A stretch of DNA of 11,142 bases, from positions 1 to 11,142 of the forward strand of contig JAZTZK010000216.1 in assembly GCA_045637485.1 (NCBI GenBank). Direction: 5' to 3'. This document shows, in pieces, positions 5,832 to 11,142 of this stretch. The notes below the pieces were generated by a model. That model saw nothing but the letters and a program-made list of their open reading frames with translations, searched no databases and had not been told where the DNA came from. Both the position numbers and the translations under genes were made by a program. The stretch's first letter is position 1. Every line of letters begins with the position of its first letter. The DNA is from UBA2862 sp045637485 (GTDB lineage Bacteria; Bacillota; Clostridia; Christensenellales; Aristaeellaceae).

Positions 5832-7798
5832 CGTGTTTTCCTCCCGTTCGCGGTATGTCTCCCGGTATCGTTGTGCTTGCCGTCTCTCCTGTGCCTTCCC
5901 CCTAAAGGACTAGCTTCGCGTCGCCCTAAAGGACTAGCTTCGCGCCGCCCTAAAGGACTATCTTCGCGTCGCCGTCCCCGGTTCGGGGGCTTCTTATCCG
6001 CCCCGGGCTTTCTCTCCCAGGGTGTTATCAGGCATTCCGGCCCCCAGCCGATCAAATCCTCCCGGCCCGCCTTTTTCAGCGCCTGGAGCACCAGCGCCCG
6101 GTTACCGGGCTTGAAGTAGTGCATCAGCGCCCGCTGCATGGCCTTCTCCTTCGGGTCCCTGGGCACGTAGACCGGGGTCATGTCCCGGGGGTCCAGGCCG
6201 GTGAAGAACATGGCCGTGGACAGCGTGCCGGGGGTCGGGTAGAAGTCCTGCACCTGGTCCGGGTGCTGGCCGGTGCGCTTCATGTATTGCGCCAGCAGTA
6301 TGGCGTCGTCCAGCGTGCAGCCGGGGTGGCTGGACATGAAATAGGGCACCAGGTATTGCTTGAGGCCCAGGTTCTCGTTGATCTGCCGGTATCTGCGCAC
6401 GAAGGCGTCGTAGATCTCCACGTCCGGCTTGCCCAGGTAGTGCAGCACCCGGGGGCTGACGTGCTCCGGGGCCACCTTCAGCTGGCCGGAGATGTGGTGC
6501 CTGGCCAGCTCCGTCAGAAAGCGCCCCTTCTTGTCCGCCATCACGTAGTCGTAGCGTATGCCCGAGCGCACGAACACCTTCTTCACCCCGGGCAGCTCCC
6601 GCAGGGACTTCAGTATGTCGATGTACTCCCGGTGGTCGGCCACCAGGTTCGGGCAGGGCTTCGGAAACAGGCACTGCCGGTGGGCGCAGGCCCCGACCTT
6701 CAGCTGTTTGTCGCAGGCGGGGCGGGGGAAGTTGGCCGTGGGGCCGCCCACGTCGTGTATGTAGCCCTTGAAGCCGGGCTGCCTTGTGAGCAGGCGACCC
6801 TCCTCCACGATGGACTGCTTGCTGCGGGCCGTGACGATGCGGCCCTGGTGGAAGGTCAGTGCGCAGAAGCTGCACGCGCCGAAGCAGCCCCGCACCGAGG
6901 CGATGGAGAACTTCACTTCCTCGATGGCCGGGATGCCGCCTTCCCCCTCGTACATCGGGTGGTACGCCCGGGTATAGGGCAGCGCGTACACCGCGTCCAG
7001 CTCGCCCTGGGTCAACGGCATATCCGGCGGGTTTTGCAGCATCCACTTCTTCCCGTGCTTCTGGGCAACGGGCCTGCCCCGCACCGGGTCCTGCTGGTCG
7101 TACTGCACCCTGAAGGCTTCGGCGTAGGCCCGCCTGTCCTTTGCCACGGTTTCCCAGGACGGTATCTCGATGAAGCCCTCGGGCGCCTCCCCCGCCATCA
7201 CGCAGGTGCCGGGGATGCGCATTTCGCTGAAATCCCGGCCCGAGGCCATCCACTCGGCCACCCTCAGCACGCTGCGCTCCCCCATGCCGAACATCAGCAC
7301 GTCCGCGCCGCTGTCCACCAGCACGGAGTTACGCACCCGGTCGTCCCAGTAGTCGTAGTGGGCGAAGCGACGCAGCGAGGCCTCCACCCCGCCGATGGCG
7401 ATGGGCACGTCCCCGTAGGCCTGACGGATGCGGTTGCAGTAGACGATGGTGGCCCGGTCCGGGCGGCGTCCGGCCTTCCCGCCGGGGGAATAGGCGTCCT
7501 CCGAGCGCCGCTTCTTCGCGGCGGTGTAATGGTTGACCATCGAATCGATGACCCCCGCCGTGACCAAAAAGCCAATTCTTGGACGTCCGTAGGCCCTGAA
7601 TGGTTCACAGCTGTGCCAGTCCGGCTGGGGCAGCATTGCCACGCGGTAGCCCGCCTTTTCCAGCACCCGGCTGATGATGGCCAGCCCGAAGGAGGGGTGA
7701 TCCACATAGGCGTCGCCGGTCACGTACACGAAGTCCGGCGCGTCCCAGCCCAGGGCCCGCGCCTCCTTGGCGCTCACCGGCAGAAAGCCTTTGGCCAT
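5828..7798 (-). CDS. ygiQ: YgiQ-family radical SAM protein with repeat-derived C-terminal tail
   Basis: A 656-residue radical S-adenosylmethionine protein of the YgiQ (UPF0313) family; the substrate of the family is not known to me. The N-terminal YgiQ domain begins FLPVSAKEARALGWDAPDFVYVTGDAYVDHPSFG and includes IGGVEASLRRFAHYDYW near 135-151. The 4Fe-4S cluster motif is CFGACSFC, with C305, C309 and C312, followed by the SAM-barrel segments. Several further cysteines follow (C362, C371, C376, C382). The conserved part ends near 595 with ECLITPWERK. The remaining 60 residues are a basic, low-complexity tail containing three exact-length octapeptides (RREDSPLG, RREASPLG, RREASPLG; 610-633) that are the translation of a tandem DNA repeat. 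GGAGG lies eight bases before the ATG. It sits 33 bases after an acetyltransferase gene and overlaps the TetR-type gene by four bases. Confidence 0.93.
   Translation of the reverse strand: MAKGFLPVSAKEARALGWDAPDFVYVTGDAYVDHPSFGLAIISRVLEKAGYRVAMLPQPDWHSCEPFRAYGRPRIGFLVTAGVIDSMVNHYTAAKKRRSEDAYSPGGKAGRRPDRATIVYCNRIRQAYGDVPIAIGGVEASLRRFAHYDYWDDRVRNSVLVDSGADVLMFGMGERSVLRVAEWMASGRDFSEMRIPGTCVMAGEAPEGFIEIPSWETVAKDRRAYAEAFRVQYDQQDPVRGRPVAQKHGKKWMLQNPPDMPLTQGELDAVYALPYTRAYHPMYEGEGGIPAIEEVKFSIASVRGCFGACSFCALTFHQGRIVTARSKQSIVEEGRLLTRQPGFKGYIHDVGGPTANFPRPACDKQLKVGACAHRQCLFPKPCPNLVADHREYIDILKSLRELPGVKKVFVRSGIRYDYVMADKKGRFLTELARHHISGQLKVAPEHVSPRVLHYLGKPDVEIYDAFVRRYRQINENLGLKQYLVPYFMSSHPGCTLDDAILLAQYMKRTGQHPDQVQDFYPTPGTLSTAMFFTGLDPRDMTPVYVPRDPKEKAMQRALMHYFKPGNRALVLQALKKAGREDLIGWGPECLITPWERKPGADKKPPNRGRRREDSPLGRREASPLGRREASPLGGRHRRDGKHNDTGRHTANGRKTR
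5900..5971. repeat. Three tandem 24-bp copies of the dispersed repeat, in frame inside ygiQ
   Basis: Three head-to-tail 24-base units at 5900-5923, 5924-5947 and 5948-5971 differ at one or two positions each. All start with CCCTAAAGGACTA on the plus strand. Because the unit is eight codons long, the array keeps the ygiQ frame and is in exact codon register, beginning at codon 610. The same unit occurs singly at 91-116 and 5094-5119. There are no spacers, so it is not a CRISPR array. Confidence 0.9.
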
Positions 7799-7831
7799 GT
7801 GCCTTTCCTCCTTTCGCTTGCCCTTTGGGCT

Positions 7832-8272
7832 TCAGGTGTCGATGCGCTTCATCTCCGAAAGCGCGCGGTTGCGATATTTCAAATCCTCCCGCACTGTGAA
7901 CCCCATCTTCTCCCAAAACGCGTTCCCGGCCTCGTTGTATTTGAACGCCACCAGCGCGACCTTGTGGATGCCCTCGGTCCTGAGCGCGGAGAGCGCCGCG
8001 TCGACCAGCGCAGTGCCGATCCCCTTGTGGCGATACACCTCGGCGACGGCCATGTGGTGGATGAAGCCCCTCCGCCCGTCGTGGCCGCAGAGTATGACGC
8101 CCGCCAACGCGTCGCCATCGAGCGCCACGAAGCAGGTATCCGGGTTGCGCTTCAGGTACTTTTCGATGCCCTCCCTGGAATCGTCCAGGTCGTTGAAACC
8201 CATGTTTTTGCAGGACATCCACAGCGCCCAGACGGCGTCGTAGTCCGCGGCGGTCATCTCACGAATCGTCAT
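7832..8272 (-). CDS. GNAT-family N-acetyltransferase
   Basis: A 146-residue acetyltransferase of the GNAT superfamily, transferring acetyl from acetyl-CoA to an unidentified amine. It opens with IREMTAADYDAVWALW, a common GNAT start. The acetyl-CoA binding motif A is MAVAEVYRHKGIGTALVDAAL at about residues 74-94 (R/Q-x-x-G-x-G/A seen as RHKGIG). Motif B follows with FKYNEAGNAFWEKMGF at about 109-124. The length is that of a single GNAT domain. GAGGG lies seven bases before the ATG and overlaps the stop of the previous gene, which is also a GNAT; the gap is only ten bases. The two are too different to be a recent duplication. The substrate cannot be inferred. Confidence 0.88.
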   Translation of the reverse strand: MTIREMTAADYDAVWALWMSCKNMGFNDLDDSREGIEKYLKRNPDTCFVALDGDALAGVILCGHDGRRGFIHHMAVAEVYRHKGIGTALVDAALSALRTEGIHKVALVAFKYNEAGNAFWEKMGFTVREDLKYRNRALSEMKRIDT

Positions 8273-8282
8273 GGCGCATCCC

Positions 8283-8711
8283 TCATTCCACGGTAAAGTC
8301 TGTCCACTGCACCCGGTTGTAGACCATCACGTCGTCAGCAGCCCGCATGCCCAGCTTCTCATAGAAGCCTACGGCGTTTTCGTTTGCGCAGGTGTACACG
8401 ATGATGTCCCTCTCGCCGCCCGCGGCCTCCAGCGCCGCCCGCATCAGCCTTCTGCCGACGCCCTGCTTCACGCAATCCCGGGCCACGCCCAGGTCGGTGA
8501 TGAACAGCCAGTAGGTGAAGTCGGTGATGCCGAAGCACACCCCGACGATCTCCCCCGCGTCGTCCCGCGCGACGAGGCTGATCGAGGCGCTTCTGACCAG
8601 CCGGTCGATCCGCTCCTCGAAGCGCTCTCTCGGGTATTGCGAACCGAGGTCGGTGCGCTTCAGAAATTCGATGTACGTCCGCGCGGACAGTCGCTCACTT
8701 TTGATCCTCAT
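8283..8711 (-). CDS. GNAT-family N-acetyltransferase overlapping the end of mfd
   Basis: A 142-residue single-domain GNAT acetyltransferase. The acetyl-CoA binding region is DLGVARDCVKQGVGRRLMRAAL at about residues 73-94 with the KQGVGR form of the R/Q-x-x-G-x-G/A motif. Motif B is TCANENAVGFYEKLGM at about 107-122. The start lies inside the final codons of mfd, with a 17-base overlap in another frame and a G-rich ribosome binding site (AGGGGGAG) just upstream, so translation is probably coupled to mfd. Whether it acts on a protein, antibiotic or small amine is unknown; nothing nearby points to a substrate. Confidence 0.87.
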   Translation of the reverse strand: MRIKSERLSARTYIEFLKRTDLGSQYPRERFEERIDRLVRSASISLVARDDAGEIVGVCFGITDFTYWLFITDLGVARDCVKQGVGRRLMRAALEAAGGERDIIVYTCANENAVGFYEKLGMRAADDVMVYNRVQWTDFTVE

Positions 8712-11142
8712 CCTGCTCCCCCTGTGCCTCGAACCGCTCCACGACCTGTTCCATGACCTTCACGCAATCCCTGAGCAGCGTTTCCGTATCCTTGCCCCGC
8801 TCGTAGAAGTACAGCTCGGGCGGATTGACGGGCTTGACGCGGAACACCTGGGGAAACGCCTTCACCGCGGCGAGCACCCGCATCAGGTCGATGTCGGCGC
8901 TCATGCAGAAGCGCAGCATCAGCTCGTCCCCGCGCATAGCGACGTAGTCGATGCCCAGCCGCGCGCACAGCGCCTTCAGGTGCGCCGCCTCGATCAGGTT
9001 CATTACCGGGCGGTTGGGGTCGCCGAAGCGGTCGATCAGCTCGTCGATCAGGTCGTTGCGGCTGTCCCGGTCCCGTATGGAGGCGATCTTCTTGTACATC
9101 TCCACCCGCAGCAGGTCGTTTTGTATGTACTCCTGGGGCAGGTAGGCGTCGATCTTCAGATCCATGCGGGTCTCGATGTCCTCCAGATTCACGTCGCCCC
9201 GCAGCTGGCGCACGCTCTCCTCGATCATCTTCACGTAAAGGTCGTAGCCCACCGAGGCCATGAAGCCGCTCTGCTCGCTGCCCAGCAGGTTGCCCGCGCC
9301 GCGGATCTCCAGATCCCGCATGGCCACGCGGAAGCCGGAGCCGAACTCGGTGAATTCCCGTATGGCGGCCAGGCGCTTGTCCGCCGCCTCGGTGAGCACC
9401 TTGCTGGGGTTCACCGTCAGGTAGGCATAGGCCAGCCGGTTGCTGCGGCCCACGCGCCCCCTCAACTGATACAGCTGGGCCAGGCCGAAGCGGTCGGCGT
9501 CGCAGACGATCAGCGTGTTGGCCCGGGGCACGTCCAGCCCCGCCTCGATGATGGTGGTGCACAGCAGCACGTCGAACCTGCCGTCATAGAAGTCCAGCAT
9601 CACGTCCTCCAGGGCGTGCTCGCGCATCTGGCCGTGGCCGATGGCGATGCGGGCCTCGGGCACCAGCTTCTTCAGCCGGGCATACATGATCTCGATGGTC
9701 TGCACCCGGTTGTGCAGCACGTACACCTGGCCGCCGCGCCCAAGCTCCCGCAATATGGCGTCGCGCACCAGACCGTCGGAATACTCCACCACATAGGTCT
9801 GCACCGGGTAGCGCTCCTCGGGCGGGGATTGCAGCAGGGACATGTCCCTTATGCCCACCATGCTCATGTGCAGCGTGCGGGGAATGGGCGTGGCCGTCAG
9901 CGTCAGCACGTCCACCGAGCGCTTCATCTGCTTGATGGCCTCCTTGTGGGTGACGCCAAAGCGCTGCTCCTCGTCCACCACCAGCAGGCCCAGGTCCTTG
10001 AATTTCACGTCCTTTGCCAGCAGCCGGTGGGTGCCCACCACCACGTCCAGCTCGCCGTTCTTCAGCTTCTCGATGATCTGCTTCTGCTCCGCCGCCGTCT
10101 TGAAGCGGCTGATGGTCTCTACCCGGATGGGAAAGCCCGCGAAGCGGTTCAGCATCGTGGCGTAGTGCTGCTGCACCAGTATCGTGGTGGGGGCCAGCAT
10201 GGCGGCTTGCTTGCCGCTCATCACGCACTTGAATATGGCCCGCAGCGCCACCTCGGTCTTGCCGTAGCCCACGTCGCCGCACAGCAGTCGATCCATGATC
10301 TTGGGCTTTTCCATGTCCCGCTTGATGTCGTCGATGGCGGCCAGCTGATCCGGGGTCTCCTCGAAGGGAAAGCTGTCCTCGAACTCACGCTGCCAGGGGG
10401 TGTCCGGGTCGAAGGCGTAGCCGGGAATGGATTCCCGCTGGGCGTACAGCTTCAAAAGGTCACCGGCGATCTCCTGTATGGACTGGCGCACCCTGTTCTT
10501 CTGTCGCTGCCACTCGCCGCCGGACAGCCGATTCAGCTTCGGGGCCTCGCCCTCGCTGCCGATGTACTTCTGCACCCGATCCAGCTGGTCCGTGGGCACG
10601 TACAGCTTGTCGCTGCCCTGGTAGCGGATGTGCAGGAAATCCCGGTAGGTGCCGTCGCTGGCCAGCCGCACCATGCCCATGTACTGGCCGATGCCGTGGT
10701 TTTCGTGGACGACATAGTCCCCCACCTTCAGATCGGTGAAGGCCGCGATCTTCTCGCCGCTGGCGGCCCTGGCGCGGGCGCGCTGGCGGTTGACGCCGTA
10801 GATGTCCGACTCCGCCACCACCGCAAACCGGATCTCCGGGTAGACAAAGCCCCGGTTGATCGTGGTGGGGAAGATCATCGGCTGTCCCGGCTTAAGCGCC
10901 CGGGGCAGCTCTGTCATAAAGGGCGCGGGGCTGTTCTGGGTGGTCAGCGCCCCCTCCAGTCGCTCACCCCGGGCCGTGCCGCCGGCCAGCAGGGCCACCC
11001 GCCAGCCCTCCGCCTTCCAGCGGTCCAGGTCCCGGGCCAGCGCCTTTACATTGCCCTGGTAGGCCGGGGCGTTGCGGCATTCGAGTTTCACCAGGGCCGT
11101 GGGCTTGAAGTCGGGCTCGGTGCGCATGAAAAGATTGGTCAG
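8695..11142 (-). CDS. mfd: Transcription-repair coupling factor Mfd (5' end outside the window)
   Basis: The last 815 residues of Mfd, an ATP-driven translocase that pushes RNA polymerase off DNA lesions and recruits the UvrABC excision machinery. The frame stays open to the right edge of the window, so the UvrB-like N-terminal part (about 300-350 residues in the family) is missing. Visible, in order (numbering from the first visible codon): the CarD-like RNA polymerase-interacting domain (VGDYVVHENHGIGQYMGM, about 140-157), Walker A GDVGYGKT (about 289-296), DEEQ (about 390-393), TATPIPRTL (about 416-424), the helicase motif VI region QLYQLRGRVGR (about 556-566), then the RecG-like translocation segment and the C-terminal autoinhibitory domain. 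All catalytic motifs look intact. It appears to head a six-gene same-strand run ending with the amidase. Confidence 0.96.
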   Translation of the reverse strand: MTNLFMRTEPDFKPTALVKLECRNAPAYQGNVKALARDLDRWKAEGWRVALLAGGTARGERLEGALTTQNSPAPFMTELPRALKPGQPMIFPTTINRGFVYPEIRFAVVAESDIYGVNRQRARARAASGEKIAAFTDLKVGDYVVHENHGIGQYMGMVRLASDGTYRDFLHIRYQGSDKLYVPTDQLDRVQKYIGSEGEAPKLNRLSGGEWQRQKNRVRQSIQEIAGDLLKLYAQRESIPGYAFDPDTPWQREFEDSFPFEETPDQLAAIDDIKRDMEKPKIMDRLLCGDVGYGKTEVALRAIFKCVMSGKQAAMLAPTTILVQQHYATMLNRFAGFPIRVETISRFKTAAEQKQIIEKLKNGELDVVVGTHRLLAKDVKFKDLGLLVVDEEQRFGVTHKEAIKQMKRSVDVLTLTATPIPRTLHMSMVGIRDMSLLQSPPEERYPVQTYVVEYSDGLVRDAILRELGRGGQVYVLHNRVQTIEIMYARLKKLVPEARIAIGHGQMREHALEDVMLDFYDGRFDVLLCTTIIEAGLDVPRANTLIVCDADRFGLAQLYQLRGRVGRSNRLAYAYLTVNPSKVLTEAADKRLAAIREFTEFGSGFRVAMRDLEIRGAGNLLGSEQSGFMASVGYDLYVKMIEESVRQLRGDVNLEDIETRMDLKIDAYLPQEYIQNDLLRVEMYKKIASIRDRDSRNDLIDELIDRFGDPNRPVMNLIEAAHLKALCARLGIDYVAMRGDELMLRFCMSADIDLMRVLAAVKAFPQVFRVKPVNPPELYFYERGKDTETLLRDCVKVMEQVVERFEAQGEQDEDQK

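Noticed and set aside
5900..5971. Possible CRISPR array
   Set aside because: The units are directly adjacent without spacers and keep the reading frame of ygiQ.
5040..6119. 359-codon plus-strand open frame containing a repeated KGLASRRP motif
   Set aside because: The motif is only the plus-strand reading of the 24-bp tandem repeat; the frame crosses three coupled minus-strand genes and shows no domain.
6119..8296. 725-codon open frame on the plus strand opposite ygiQ and the first GNAT gene
   Set aside because: It mirrors the real genes, is rich in His/Val/Gly/Leu without recognisable motifs, and arises because GC-rich coding DNA has few stops on the opposite strand.
7832..8711. Two adjacent GNAT genes as a toxin-antitoxin or a tandem duplication
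   Set aside because: No antitoxin-type partner is present, both proteins are ordinary single-domain GNATs, and their sequences differ throughout.

Overview
This window most likely comes from a GC-rich, Gram-positive (Firmicutes/Clostridia-type) chromosome. Two things support this. The ribosomal operon carries L27 with a short N-terminal extension together with the Prp protease that removes it, an arrangement typical of Firmicutes. The ribosome binding sites are also strong GGAGG-type sites. All nine genes lie on the minus strand, so transcription runs from high to low coordinates. I cannot name the species.

Read in the direction of transcription (right to left): a six-gene run from 11142 to 4195 holds mfd (5' end cut off by the window edge), two GNAT acetyltransferases, a YgiQ-type radical SAM protein, a TetR-type regulator and a secreted N-acetylmuramoyl-L-alanine amidase. 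These are packed with overlaps of 17, 4 and 4 bases and gaps of 10 and 33 bases, so they probably form one transcription unit. A weak terminator candidate follows the amidase. Next comes a well-formed promoter (4075-4103), a structured leader of about 110 bases that may control its own Shine-Dalgarno site, and the operon rplU-prp-rpmA (3954-2988), closed by an 11-bp hairpin. An OGG-type 8-oxoguanine DNA glycosylase gene (2912-2088) follows. After a palindromic insertion-like element, a long-chain mannitol dehydrogenase/fructuronate reductase family gene (1805-189) has its own promoter.

The genes are mostly housekeeping: ribosome assembly (L21, L27, Prp), DNA repair (Mfd, OGG), cell-wall hydrolysis and sugar-acid or polyol metabolism. 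I see no defence system, CRISPR array, tRNA, rRNA, phage or transposase gene, and no convincing new multi-gene system.

The unusual content is in the repeats. A 24-26 bp sequence with the core AGTCCTTTAGGG occurs at three places: once in noncoding DNA (91-116), once inside the amidase signal-peptide codons (5094-5119), and three times in exact tandem inside the 3' end of the radical SAM gene (5900-5971). The two genes read it in opposite orientations, giving ALKDLLRV in one protein and RREASPLG in the other. Two intergenic palindromic elements (22-172 and 1944-2065) share a loop motif with each other, and the first also contains the 24-26 bp repeat. This points to a family of small dispersed elements that also enters coding sequence.

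No stretch over 300 bases lacks a gene. The three largest gaps (1-188, 1806-2087, 3955-4194) hold the repeats, promoters and leader described below.
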